A DNA stretch of 64,000 nt from Candidatus Altimarinota bacterium (lineage in GTDB: Bacteria > Patescibacteriota > Gracilibacteria > BD1-5 > UBA6164): the NCBI GenBank assembly GCA_010119095.1, contig SAAG01000001.1, positions 1 to 64,000 of the forward strand. The letters run 5' to 3'. The position numbers were made by a program, and so were the translations under genes. Below are positions 11,538 to 23,016 of this stretch, piece after piece (the stretch's first letter is position 1; each line of letters begins with the position of its first letter). The notes under the pieces are model-generated. The model saw nothing but the letters and a program-made list of their open reading frames with translations. It did no database searches and was not told where the DNA came from.

Positions 11538-11558
11538 ATTCCCGACTAAATCGGGAAT
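11538..11558 (-). terminator. Intrinsic terminator of the VirD4/TraD-like gene
   Basis: A perfect 8-bp stem attcccga / tcgggaat with loop ctaaa. On the minus strand it lies just past the stop codon of the ATPase gene and is followed by a T-rich tail (tttttatt). Confidence 0.75.
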
Positions 11559-11566
11559 GAATAAAT

Positions 11567-14035
11567 CTATCTTTTACCTTTTTCTTCTTGTTTTTGTTTT
11601 TTATACTCCTCCTTTTTTATATCTAGTGCCTTTTCAGCTTTGTCTATTTCTTCCATTATTTCGTTTATGTTTTTGACTACTTTTTCTCTTGGTTTGCAGT
11701 ACTTTTCTCTGTTTACTGCAAGTACTTTTTTGTATCTGGTTTCGAATTCTTTTTCATCTTTTTTGTTTGGGGCAAGTGTGTTTGCTGAAAATATAGGCGA
11801 TGGCATACCATCTGTGAGTAATTTTGTGTAGATAGTATATTTTTTTAGATTTGTTAGGTCATTTTCTACAAGTTCTCAAGCTAAAATTTCTTTTAGTATA
11901 GCTGCATCATGAAATCAAACTTGAAATGAAACTATACTTCATACATTACCAAATACGGCTCATCTGACATCTTCTGTCATCTGGTCAATGTATTGGTTTG
12001 CCATAACTAGATTTAGTTTATATTTACGAGCTTCTGACAAGATAGTAGCAAAACTATCTGTCGCAAAGTTTTGAAATTCATCTACATATAGATAGAAATC
12101 TTTTCTGTCTTTTTCTGGGATATCTGCTCTACTCATCGCATCAAGTTGGAATTTTGTAACAAGCATTGACCCCAGTAGTGCTGAAGCATCTTCTCAGATT
12201 TTTCATTTTGATAAATTTACTATAATAATCTTTTTGTTATCCATAGCCCATCTCATACTGAAACTGTTTTTTGTTTGCCCAAGTACATTTCTCAGAATTG
12301 GACTAGATAAAAATTGTCCTACTTTGTTTAAAATCGGTGAAACTGCTTCTACTTTTTGAGTTGGTGACATTCTATCAAATTCACTAGACCAAAACTTTTT
12401 TACTACTGGATCAGTAACTTTTGATAAAACTCTATTTCTGTATACATCTGAAGTAAGCATTAGAGGTACAGAAAGCAGAGTTGCCCCAGGATATTCTAAG
12501 AGACTCATAATTGTATTTCTCAAGATATGCTCAAGTCTAGGTCCCCAACTTGTTCAAAATATCCTTTTAAATATTCAGACAATTCCAGAAGCAATAAGTG
12601 ATCTGTGTTCTATATTTACTCAATCAAACATATTGAATGCAATAGGCCAATCTTTATCACTTGGATCAAAAACTATTACATTGTTTGTCCTGTTTTTTGG
12701 GATAAATCATAGAACTGTTTCAGCTAAATCTCCATGTGGATCAATTACTGCAACTCATCTTCATTTTTGTATGTCATCGATAATCATATTTTCTAGTAGT
12801 GTAGACTTTCACATACCTGTTTTTCAGATTATGTACATATGTCTCCTTCTATCACTTGGCCCTATACCAAAAGTCATATTTGTACCTCTAAAATTTGTTT
12901 TTCAAATTGGAGTTATCTCTGATTTATCATCTTTTGGATCAATAAGTGGTATATCTGCAGGTGGCTCAAAATTACGAGCTGAAACCCAATTAACTCATGG
13001 AGTTTTTACATAAGTAGTTGGTAGATGTACAAGCCCTGAAAGCTCTTTTGTATTTAGTATAAAATAATTATTTAGACATCTCTCTTTTGCAAAACGAATA
13101 GCATTGTGTTCTTTGTTAATGTAATTTAATTTAAATGAATTAAGTCAAGAACCTGAATAAATACCCAAAGTTGAGTATATTTCTTTAACTGCAGATCTTG
13201 ATTCTACATCATCTTCGCTTGCTGCAATTATATTTATACTACAGGCAAATCATTGCAAGAAAAGTTTACTTTTTATCTGCATTGGGATATTTTCTTTGTC
13301 TTCATCTTGTGTAGTTTTTTGCATTTCTTTTAGTTCATTTAATTCTTTTTCGAGCTCCAATTCTTTATCTGATCTATATGAATCTGGTTTTGCTATTATA
13401 GTTATAAATTTTGCTAAAAGTGAAACTGGTAAAAGTCATAATTTTACATATTTAAACCATTTACTAAGTAACAATTCCTTATACAATGGATGTTTTTTTG
13501 ATATCAAAATCTTGATTGTATCTTCAAAATCCTTTTTCCATATATTGTTTTCAATCGGATGAAAATTGATTTGAATAGTATTTAGTGAATAACCTCAAGT
13601 TCTTGATAATGCTGAAGTTATAGAAGAATATGGGTCAACTTTTTCTTTTGATCACATTTCTTGAAGTTCAACGAAGTTTTTTATTGGATAATAATTGTGT
13701 TTTGCAAATCATACATTACCAACTGTTATCTTATCAGTTGGGATTTTAGCAAGATAATCACCTACTTCATTTATTTCTACATTTGTAAAATGTGCATAAA
13801 CCTGATTTTTTATAAAGTTTTTATATTTATCTGGACACACCAAAAAAAATCTTATGTTATTACCTATTTTTGTAATCTCAAAAGAAAATGTTGGAAGTTC
13901 TTTTGTCTTTCTAGAAAACTCATGTTTTCCATATTTATCAAAAACTTTGTGTAAAACAATCAAGATATGCTCAAATACATCAGGTCATTTTTCATTTGTC
14001 TTGTCTACTGTGATTTCTAAAAGTGTCTTTTTCAT
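11567..14035 (-). CDS. VirD4/TraD-like (TraG/DUF87) ATPase
   Basis: The protein has 822 residues. A 370-residue N-terminal part with one hydrophobic stretch (LWLLPVSLLAKFITIIAK, about 192-210) precedes a RecA-like motor: Walker A IGKTGMGKSTLLENM (about 410), PHGDLAETV, and Walker B YLYVDEFQNFATDSF (about 640-655) followed by EARKYKLNLVMANQY. This order is that of coupling proteins and related DNA translocases. The C-terminus is a charged Lys/Glu coil. It may deliver DNA or proteins to a machine that includes the VirB4-like ATPase at 4977-6860, but the two genes are on opposite strands and not adjacent. A terminator follows the gene. Confidence 0.85.
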
Positions 14036-14120
14036 TGTAAAAAACTTAGATTTTTATAACTGCCCCAATTATCATATCATATTAGTTATAAAAATTGCAA
14101 ATAATTGATATATTTTTTAC

Positions 14121-14148
14121 TTGACTTTATTTTTATTTTAATTATGAT
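14121..14148 (+). promoter_or_regulatory. Sigma70-like promoter
   Basis: TTGACT (14121-14126) and TATGAT (14143-14148) with a 16-base spacer, 33 bases before the ATG at 14181. Confidence 0.6.
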
Positions 14149-14180
14149 ATTGTTTACATTTATATTTTTTAATTTATTAT

Positions 14181-14603
14181 ATGAGTTCTACACTTAGTTA
14201 TACTCCCGTAAGTACTTAAAATGAAATTATTGAAGAAATTAGTACTCAAGATTGTTTTTTCCCTTGAATTAATGATTTAATCTTATCATGATGAAAAGCT
14301 ACACTAGAAATATTAAAAAGTAATAAAATTGATGAATGATTATATATGTGAAAACTTACTCATGAAGAAAAAATATTACTTCTTGTAGCTCAATACAGCC
14401 CTATTGTAAAAAAATGGTTATTACATGTTTTAGTAAATAATGAAAAAGCTGGTTGATTTCATTGAGTTTTTATGGATCTATGAAAAATTGATGATGCTCC
14501 AAAAAAAATATCAGTTGATTTAAGTAAATTAAATGATATTATGAACTTAAATGTATGAGGAAAAACAAATTGAAATAGTTTCTTAACAATTTGAGTAAAT
14601 TAA
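14181..14603 (+). pseudogene. Unknown small protein with an in-frame TAA at codon 13
   Basis: A good promoter and an ATG at 14181 open a frame of 140 codons that ends at 14601-14603 with a strong terminator. The only interruption is TAA at 14217-14219, after MSSTLSYTPVST. The rest reads as a normal protein (NEIIEEISTQDCFFPGINDL, then LTHEEKILLLVAQYSPIVKKWLL and a Gly-rich end). No family is recognised. It may be a nonsense-mutated gene, a gene starting at a downstream non-ATG or internal ATG (14348), or a read-through case. Glycines are mostly TGA, as in its neighbours, so the downstream part was coding until recently. Confidence 0.55.
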
Positions 14604-14613
14604 CATATATTCA

Positions 14614-14643
14614 AAAAAGCATTAGTTTAAACTAATGCTTTTT
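14614..14643 (+). terminator. Perfect 15-bp intrinsic terminator
   Basis: A perfect palindrome (aaaaagcattagttt / aaactaatgcttttt) lies directly after the 14181 gene. Being symmetric, with A and T runs on both sides, it can serve both this gene and the convergent radical SAM gene that ends at 14646. Confidence 0.85.
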
Positions 14644-14645
14644 AT

Positions 14646-15587
14646 TTAATCTATATTTGTTCTTTTTATAATTTTTTCTATTTCTTCTTTGCTAACTTTT
14701 TGCGGATAAACCTTAACATAGCTAAAATATTTCTTCCATTCATAAATTCCTGAACAAATTGTATTTAAATCACATTGTTGGCATTCTGATAGCTTTTCAT
14801 GATAGAAATCTACTTCTCTGATTTGTTCTCTGAAATCTAGAAAATATATTAACCTTTCCTCATTTTTGATTATCTTTCTAGTTTCTGTTGAACACCGTTC
14901 ATAGCCTCTTATATAACAAAGAGGCATTTTTTCTGCTCTAAATGTCCTTCAATTTCACTCAAGAAAATCCATTGCATTTTTTAAAGATGGTTTAAATTTA
15001 TTAAAATCAGGTAAAGTTGTCATAGCGACATCTGTTTTTCTCATCATCTCAGCATCAAGATTATTCCATACAAAATGTCTAATCGGTGGAAAATGTTTTA
15101 CTAAAAACTTAACTGTTTTATCTAGATGATCCTCGTTATAATGATTAATTACTGTATTAATCTGAACCCTAATCCCACATTTTAGTGCATTGGTAATAGA
15201 TTTCATAAGTTTTAACCAACTTCAAGGAGTATCTGTTAAAAAATCATGTACTTTTGCATGACAAGAATAAACAGAAAAATGCACCAATTCAAGTCAAGAA
15301 TCTGCCAATCTTTTTGTATAATCATAACTTGCACACATCATCCCATTTGAGATTATACGACTTCATAATCATTTTTGCTTACAATATGAAATCCATTTTG
15401 GTAAGTCTGATGATAGTGTTGGTTCTCATCAGGTGAAGATCACTCATGAATAATTATTTTTTATAAATTCATCTATAAGTTCTATTCATCTTCCATAAGT
15501 TATATTATTTCAATTACTTGGGTTACTACAAAAGTGACATGCATTATTACAATGTCTATTTACTTGAAGATATCCTATATTTGCCAT
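14646..15587 (-). CDS. Radical SAM protein with C-terminal Cys cluster
   Basis: The protein has 313 residues. The [4Fe-4S]/SAM motif CNNACHFC is at residues 13-20 and GGEPT at 53-57. Further along are a strand HFSVYS and a helix HDFLTDTPGSW that recur in the other radical SAM proteins of the window. A late CxxC..C set (C269, C272, C278) suggests a SPASM/Twitch-type auxiliary cluster. Substrate unknown. It is separated from the large radical SAM locus by 24 kb but shares the family signature. The upstream region holds the first copy of a 78-bp repeat. Confidence 0.85.
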
Positions 15588-15663
15588 TTACTTTTTTAGA
15601 AAATTTAATAAAATTAAGCATATTATACAAATTAATATAAAAAATGAAAATATTTTCAAAAAA
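15586..15663. repeat. 78-bp direct repeat, copy 1
   Basis: Identical to 17432-17509. It spans the start codon of the radical SAM gene at 15587 (minus) and, on plus, an ATG that runs only 12 codons (MKIFSKKKYIY then TAA). It looks like a duplicated gene-start or promoter region that lost its downstream gene. Confidence 0.9.
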
Positions 15664-15699
15664 GAAATATATTTATTAATCTATATAGTTCTTGATCTA

Positions 15700-17343
15700 T
15701 TATTTAAATGTTTTATTAATGTTTTTTAATACTAAATAATGATTTTCTTTATAATCACCTGAATAAATAATAGTAAAATCTTTTTTTGTATCATTAAATT
15801 TTAATTGATCCTCAGCAAATATAAGTACCAATTTTTCTTCTTTCAAAATATTGTAAAATGAATTAAAATCATACTCAATTTTTTTGCTATGAGATACTTC
15901 AAAATTTCATTTAATTTTAATCTTATTATTTCAATCATAACAATAACTTTTTGATTCAAGCAAATAATTTAATCAATAAGGGATTTTCATTGAACAAGAA
16001 GCAAAAAACATTACTTTTTCATTAGATATTTTTTTTATTAAACTGTTTTTATCTATAATTTCATTTATATTTGAATAATAATTGTTATATATGTATAAAT
16101 TAAATATATTATATGTGTAATTTAAAACAATAGTTAGTAATAATGTTGTTATTATTAGTTTAGTTTTATTATGTTTTTCAAATATAAATAATAAAAAATA
16201 TATTCCTATAGTAGAAATAATTGATAATATAATTAATAGCAATAACAAATGTCTTCAATTTAATATATTTACATATGTAAATAAATAGTAATTCATTATG
16301 ACAGGAAATAAAATTATAATTACATACTTGAACTTGATTTTATCAATTAGTAATAAAAAATTTAATAATCAAAATATAATTATAAATATTAAAATATTGA
16401 ATTCTTTATATATTCAGTTAAAAATATAAACAATCCAATCGCTAAATCAATAGGTTAGGTTAATTAATTCTTCTTGAGTTAATTTAATTAATCCTGAATT
16501 TGAATCAATCCATTGGGACATTGCTTGAATTAATTGATTATAGTTATAATTTAATAATAAAAATACTAAAATAAAAAAACATAAACCTTTATATAAAGGA
16601 TTATATTTTTTTATATATATCAAATAAAAGAAAATAATAATATACAACCAAAAAATAAACATTAGTGCTTGGTATTTTACAATAAATGCAAAAATACTAA
16701 AGAATATAAATAGGTATAAATTTTTAATCTTATAATCTTCTAAAAATATTATTGCATAAAATAATGCTCAAGTTAAAAATCATACCAATAATCAATCAAC
16801 TCTAAATCTAGTAGAATTAAGCAATACTTCATTTGATGAAAGCAACATTAATATGGGTAAATATGATAATATCTTATTCTTGGTAAAGAAATATGTTATT
16901 TTATTTGTATAGAATAATGTTAGTATTAGTCATAATAATGAAACGATTTTCCCTGAATACAATATAATCTGATTTAAAAAATAATCTGATTTTATAATAT
17001 CAAATCAAATTCAGCTAAAACTAATATTTCAAAAAAAGTATTGAAGGAGTAAAAATGGAAATAGTATTATACTATGGATAATATGAAAACCATACCCATA
17101 TCTGTCTGTAAAAGTATCAATTGATAAAAAAGTTTTTAAAAAATATTTATATAATTCCACTCAGATATAATCATTCTCCAAAGGAATTACAACAATAAGA
17201 TTTATAAATAAATTTGATATAAAGTATCATATTATAATTATAAAAAAGACGCTGATATATTTATCAATCTGTAATAAATTAATATTTAAAAAATTATTTA
17301 ATGATTTATGAAGAAAATTTAATATTTTGTCTTTTTTTGACAT
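15700..17343 (-). CDS. Multi-pass membrane protein, glycosyltransferase-39/PMT-like
   Basis: The protein has 547 residues with roughly ten hydrophobic helices spread over residues 25-420 and a soluble C-terminal part of about 120 residues. A charged loop after the first helix (PLENDYIGVELYKYFLKTF) and the RFRVDGLLVGF motif resemble the dolichyl-phosphate-mannose/ArnT-like membrane glycosyltransferases that use lipid-linked sugars. The C-terminal tail with MFFASCSMK and YYNLVLKNI-like strands recurs in the other membrane proteins of this window (28349-29905 and remnants at 32154 and 36941). Acceptor and donor unknown. Confidence 0.6.
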
Positions 17344-17431
17344 ATATTTATTAAAAATAATATATAAGCTATAATTAATAAAAAATTTTACATTAAATAT
17401 AAAATCAATTTAAAAACTATCAACTATTAAA

Positions 17432-17509
17432 ATTTACTTTTTTAGAAAATTTAATAAAATTAAGCATATTATACAAATTAATATAAAAAATGAAAATATT
17501 TTCAAAAAA
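17432..17509. repeat. 78-bp direct repeat, copy 2
   Basis: Identical to 15586-15663. Here it holds the putative promoter (tattat) and the first seven codons of the PEP-synthase-like gene. Confidence 0.9.
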
Positions 17510-18929
17510 TACAGACTTATGAAATAAATCAAATCACTTAAAATTATTATTTGAAAAAAAAATCAAGATACCAAATACTTTTATTGTTTGAAATGATAAT
17601 TTTAATTTAGATGATTTTTCATTTATAGATCAAAAAAAAGATTATATTTTGAGACCTAGTTTTTCTCTTGAAGATTCAAAAGACAAAAGCTTTGCTTGAT
17701 TTTTTAAAAGTATTTTTCCTATAAAAAAAGATGGGGTAATAAAAGCCTTTAGAGAAAAGAGATTTGATGAGATTTTTAATTGAAAATGATACGAATTACA
17801 AAGTATAATAATACAAGAGTTCATTGAAACCAACAATTATTGAGTATATTTTTCTAGAAATCCAAACAATATATTTAAAAAGTGATTTTATGAAATTTGA
17901 GAAAATAATAATTGAATAACTTGATGATTAGCACCTTCTTTAAAAAAATTATCGTTTGTAGAAAAAAAAGAATTAGAGATAATTTGAAATAAACTTGAAA
18001 AATTATTTAATTTCCCTCAAGATATAGAATTTTGTATAAAAGATGAAGATGTTATAATTTTGCAAACAAGACCAATAACTACTTGAAATAATACAATCTA
18101 TTCCCTAAATGAAATTAAAAAAATAAATTGATTATATAAATATCTTGATTTTGATGAAATTTGAAATAACTCAGACTTCTTTAGTTATAGTGTCTTATCA
18201 TGATTATTTAAATGCATTTTTATAGAAAATAAAATATACTTTAAGTTATCTTTCCCTCCGTTTTTTTTATTTAATAAAGCTAAAAAAGATAATACAAACT
18301 TATATAATTTTTATAAAAATTACAAAAAATATCTTATTTTAAAATATTTATTTTTATTTCTTAAATTTTTTACTTTTCAAAAGCTTGATAACAAAGTAAT
18401 TACAGATTTTTTCAAAAAATATCATTATAGTTTTTTACTTGATAAAAAAAGTAATTTATATCTAAATTTTGATTACGAAACAAATTTTATAACTACCTAT
18501 TTTTTAAAGTTAGAAAAAATAAAAAATAAAAGTTTCTATTTTTATGAGAACTATAAAAACGATTATAAGTGAGAAAATTTTTTGATAGATAAATCTTCTT
18601 TAGATTTACCAAATATGATTTTTATAAATTGATGATTAGTATTATGATCAAAAGACGATGATAATTATATATACAGATGAGAAATAAACTGAATAATAAC
18701 AGATATAAATACTTATGATAAAAATAAAAAAAATCAAGTTTTAATATGAGAAAACCTTGATTTTAATTTATATGATAAATTAAATAATCTTAACTGAATA
18801 ATTATAAAAAATGGAAATAAATTATCTCATAATAGTATAATACTTAGAGAAAATAAAATACCAAGTATTATTAAGTATAAAGATTATGATAAATTGTTTA
18901 TTTGAGAAAAAATCATAATTAAAATTTAA
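17490..18929 (+). CDS. Compact PEP-synthase/PPDK-like phosphotransferase
   Basis: The protein has 479 residues. The N-terminal half resembles the ATP-grasp nucleotide-binding domain of PEP synthase and rifampin phosphotransferase: YILRPSFSLEDSKDKSFAG, IIQEFIETNNYGVYFSRNP, and FPQDIEFCIK...ILQTRPIT at about 180-205. The C-terminus has the mobile phospho-histidine domain, NGNKLSHNSIILRENKIPSI, with the His in SHNS. The central region is short and there is no C-terminal PEP/pyruvate TIM barrel, so it is more like the antibiotic-phosphotransferase architecture than a metabolic PEP synthase. Its target is unknown. A fragment of the same ATP-grasp end is found at 52268-52534. Confidence 0.75.
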
Positions 18930-19647
18930 AATCTTTTTCTATAAGATTTTTACATAATTTCCGCTCTTCAAACTGATCATAAAATCATACATATAAATTT
19001 ATTTTTTTTTCTTTTAATACATCTTTTTCAATTTTATCTTTCATACTTCATGTATGTAAGTAATAAGATATTGAAAACCTGCAAATATGTTTTTTACCTT
19101 GATATATATAATTAATATCTCTAGATGCAATAATGTTATTTAGAACCAAATGAGAATCAAATTTTATAGTATTATTTACTCTTTTGTTTAAAGATGATAT
19201 GATGAATTCATATCTATTTTTTAAATCTAATGTATCATTAATTAAATTTATATTAATTGGTATAATTAATAACAATAAAAAAAGTACAATATATTTCTTT
19301 TTTAGCATAAAAAATATAAAAACAATTTCTGGAAAAACAATTATTACTATAAATAAATATTTTAAATTGAATCAAAATATATCCAAGTTAATATCTAAAA
19401 ATCAACTAATTCAAATTATATTTATTAAATAAATATTTAATATAATAAATAAGATAGATAATAGATATATAAGAATTTTTATTTTTTTTATGAAGTAAAA
19501 TAATAATGTTGATAAAAATCAAATAAAAAAAACTATAATCAATATAGAAAAATCAAAAACTACAGGAACTACTCATAATAATGGTAATGCATAAGTTTTA
19601 TTTACCAATAAGTAAAAAATAAAGTAAAAAAGAATTATTTTTTTCAT
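18919..19647 (-). CDS. Membrane protein of unknown function
   Basis: The protein has 242 residues. The first 120 residues form four or five hydrophobic helices rich in Ile, Leu and Phe; then a soluble tail (YEFIISSLNKRVNNTIKFD, DINYIYQGKKHICRF) ends KDFKF. No catalytic motif is recognised. The stop codon overlaps the convergent PEP-synthase-like gene by 11 bases. The tail resembles C-terminal parts of the glycosyltransferase-type membrane proteins nearby, so it may be a shortened relative. Confidence 0.6.
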
Positions 19648-19664
19648 AATTAATTATGAGTGTA

Positions 19665-20945
19665 TTAATTTATTGGTTTTAAAATACTAAATCAATAAGT
19701 TCTAACAAAATTTATATGAATTCCCTCACAATCATTATAATAAGTACAGTTATTGCATCTCAGTGATTTTTTTCTATATGTATTAGTTATATATTTATAT
19801 GTGTAATCTTCAATAGTATTATTATCTTTTATATCTACATATGTTTCATAAATCCCAGTTCAACCTAAACACTTTGGAATATTTATGAGTTTTTTTCACT
19901 CACTAATTCTTAAATTTATATAATTTATAAAATCTTCTTTTTGCTTTCAATATTTTTCTAAAACTTGGCTTGGAAATTCTTCTCCCCTTATGATTTCACA
20001 ACTTTGATCTAATTCCAATTTTTCTTTGCTTTGATTTTTTATAAAATCATTACAATATTGATTTAAAAAACATATATCACATGCTATACCATAACATTCT
20101 TCAAGTATTTTTTCTCAATTTGATTCTATAAAAGGTTCAAAAAAATGTCTCGATTCTCACATAACTTCAGATTTTATCTTTCTTGGATCTTGAATTAATT
20201 CTTCATATCATTCAAATGCCTCAGCAGGAAACCTATTTGTCCAAATATACATTCATGGAATCTTTGATAATTTCCAAGTATCTTGTAGATATTTAATATT
20301 TTCTTCAATATTATAAAACAATTTATCTTTGTTGTCTTGAAATCATCTTCAAAAAGGTATAATCTGTAATATATCAAATTCATAAACTCATAACCTCATA
20401 AAAAATTTAATTATTTCTGGGAGAAATTTGATATTAATTTTATTAACAACTATATCAATATTTATTATTATCTGTGGATAATATTTTTTTATGTATATTA
20501 ATCATTTAAGTGATTTTTTAAAAGCTCCAGGAGTATCAACTAAGTAATCATGTAGTTTTTCATTATGCCCATGAAATGAAAATGTAACTTCTTCAAGTCA
20601 TGCCTCAAATACTTTTTTACAAAATATTTCTGAAGCAAACATATTACCATTTGTAACTGTTTGAACTCTAGAATATCATATTTTTTTTGCATACTTAATA
20701 TAATCTGTAAACTTTGGATTTATACTAGCTTCTCATCATGATATTATCACTCTATTATCATATCCAGATTTAAATCATTCTTCAATTTGTTTTTTAACTA
20801 TTTCATCATCTGTAAAAGTTCCATCATGTGCATTGGAATCTAGACAAAAAATACATCTATTATTACAAGCAGATGCTATACGGACCCAAACACGATTTTG
20901 TTTAGTTACTTTTTCTCTTGATAATATATTTACTTCATTATTCAT
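19665..20945 (-). CDS. Radical SAM protein with SPASM-like C-terminus
   Basis: The protein has 426 residues. CNNRCIFC is at residues 27-34, followed by VIISGGEASINP, a TNGN strand and the motif FSFHGHNEKLHDYLVDTPGAF shared with other radical SAM proteins here. The C-terminal third has many Cys residues (ECYGIACDICF, SCEII, and CNNCTYYNDCEG), consistent with auxiliary Fe-S clusters. It is the last gene of the carbamoyltransferase-DUF5989 operon; the DUF5989 stop lies 26 bases upstream. An alternative in-frame ATG exists 24 codons upstream and would overlap DUF5989, so the internal ATG is preferred. It probably modifies a product made by that operon. Confidence 0.85.
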
Positions 20946-20970
20946 TATTAATGCTTGATTATAGTATAAT

Positions 20971-21123
20971 TTAAAATATCGTATAAATAAATGGTCCAAC
21001 TCATGGTATTTCAGCAATTATGATAATTGTTAAAACAAATATAAGTGCGAAAAATATAGGTAATAAATACCACAAATTTCTTTTTTTTATAAATAGCATG
21101 AAATCTTTAAAAAATGTAAACAT
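20971..21123 (-). CDS. DUF5989 small membrane protein
   Basis: The 50-residue protein (MFTFFKDFMLFIKKRNLWYL, one TM helix, then IAEIPGVGPFIYTIF) matches DUF5989, including the conserved PFIYT(L/I)F end. This family is nearly always next to carbamoyltransferases and SGNH hydrolases, exactly as here. Its role is unknown. Confidence 0.85.
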
Positions 21124-21125
21124 CC

Positions 21126-22823
21126 TTATTTTTTAGAAATAAAATAATCTCATAAAACCAGATAATCCATTCAACAATTTAAAAATGTATTTAAAGCATC
21201 AATTGGTGAATATACTATTGGTTCAGAAGATAAATTAAATGATGTATTTATAAGTATAGGAAATCCTGATACTTTTTCAAATTCTTTTAATAATAAGTAG
21301 TATTTTAGGTTTTGTTTCTCATTTATAGTCTGTACTCTCGATGTTCAATCAAGATGTGTAACTGCAGGAAACAGATTATCATTTTTTGACTTAGAGACAA
21401 AAAGCATATATGGGTATTGTCAGTTTAAATCATAATATTTTCACAATTCTTCTTCTATTATTGAAGGTGCAAATGGACGAAAAGATTCTCTGAATTTTAT
21501 TTTTAAATTTATTTTTTTCCAGTTTTCTTTGTTTAGAGGATTTCATAATATACTTCTGTTTCACAATGCTCTTGGTCAAAACTCTGCTCTTCACTGAAAC
21601 CATCATATTACATTATTTTCCATAATCAATTTTGATACATTTTTGGTCATTTTTTCAATATCAATTTTTTCGAATGAAACTTTGTTTTCATAATCTTTCA
21701 ATATAAGTTTTATGTTTTCATAACTAAATTCTTCTCATAAATATATATTTTCGAAAGCTTTAGATTTTTCTCATAAAATACAGCTATATATATAATAACA
21801 AACTCCTACACTACTTCATCAATCACCTGGCGATGGTTGAACATATATGTTTTTAAAATTACTTTTTTTAAAGAGATAATAATTTGCTACACAATTTAAT
21901 CAAACTCATCAAGAAATACATAAATTTTCTAACTTTGTTTCACTATAAATATAATTTACAATACTAAATAATAATTCCTCCGTTACTTTTTGTATAGATG
22001 CTGCTATATCTTTATGAAACTGTGTTATTTCTTCATTTTTATTTCTTGTCTTTTGTCAAAACAATTTTTCAAATTTATTATTAATCATTTTCCTTCAATA
22101 TTGAAAAGAAAAATAACTCATATTTATATCAAAACTTCAATCATCTTTTATTTGTATTAATTTATCTTTAATTATATCAACATATATTGATTTTCAATAT
22201 GGAGCGAGCCCCATCATCTTATATTCTCAATCATTTACAGCAAATCACAAGTACGATGTAAATGCAGAATAAATTAATCCTACAGAATTTGGAAATATTA
22301 TTTTTTCTTTTACTTCGATTTGATTTTTCTCTCATATTCACCATGTTGTTGTCGATTCTTCTCAAACTCAATCAACAGTTAATATAGCTGATTTCTCATA
22401 ACCAGAACTAAAAAATGCTCCTGCTGCATGAGATAAGTGATGATCTATATATATTACATTTCATCTATATCAAGTTTTTTTGTATAAAATTCTTTTAAAA
22501 AACAATTTAGATTTTAACCATTCTTTTATTCATCTAATAAATCCATAGTATCAAAAAGGGTAAGTTTTAATGTAATTTTTTAAAAAATTTTCGAACTTGA
22601 TAAATGGCTTTTCGTAAAACCCTACATAATCTATATCACTGATACTTATATTGCAATAATTTAAACAAGCTTTTATTGCATTTTCAGGAAAAGAACTATC
22701 GTGCTTGATTCTAGACAATTTTTCTTCCTCTACTGCAAAAATAATCTCTCAATTTTTCAAAAGTGAAACTGAAGAATCATGAAAGAAACAAGAAATTCAA
22801 AGAATGTATAAATCTTTTTTCAT
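21126..22823 (-). CDS. NodU/CmcH-family carbamoyltransferase
   Basis: The protein has 565 residues and starts MKKDLYILGISCFFHDSSVS, the N-terminal Kae1-like domain. Further motifs are HHLSHAAGAFFSSG, ILTVDGVGEES, GEYKMMGLAPYG and NLCISGGVGLNCVAN; the C-terminal carbamoyltransferase domain includes GWFQGRAEFGPRALGNRSIL, DGTSRVQT and NTSFN. It transfers a carbamoyl group from carbamoyl phosphate, through carbamoyl-AMP, to a hydroxyl of a sugar or natural product. It lies in an operon with SGNH-like proteins, a 63-residue membrane protein, DUF5989 and a radical SAM protein, a layout typical of envelope glycan clusters. Confidence 0.9.
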
Positions 22824-22824
22824 T

Positions 22825-23016
22825 TTAAAAAGGTAAATTTTTATTATCTAAATCATATTTATCAGCCCTAATCCATCATTTTATTTCTTTATCTTTAAAT
22901 TTAAATATTTTATAAGGTAAAAATAAAAATATATAAAATATAAATAATATTATATTTAATATACAGTCTCATATTAATTTTAACAATTCTAATATTTTTT
23001 TAATAACATTTATCAT
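22825..23016 (-). CDS. 63-residue membrane protein
   Basis: A short protein with one long hydrophobic helix (DCILNIILFIFYIFLFLPY) and a basic/acidic tail ending DNKNLPF. It starts inside the 3' end of the SGNH gene (17-base overlap) and ends one base before the carbamoyltransferase start, so it is translationally coupled. Its position corresponds to the SxtJ-type membrane protein in similar clusters, but it is shorter. Confidence 0.65.

Noticed and set aside
12633-13013. 126-codon plus-strand open frame
   Set aside because: Antisense shadow of the VirD4/TraD-like gene.
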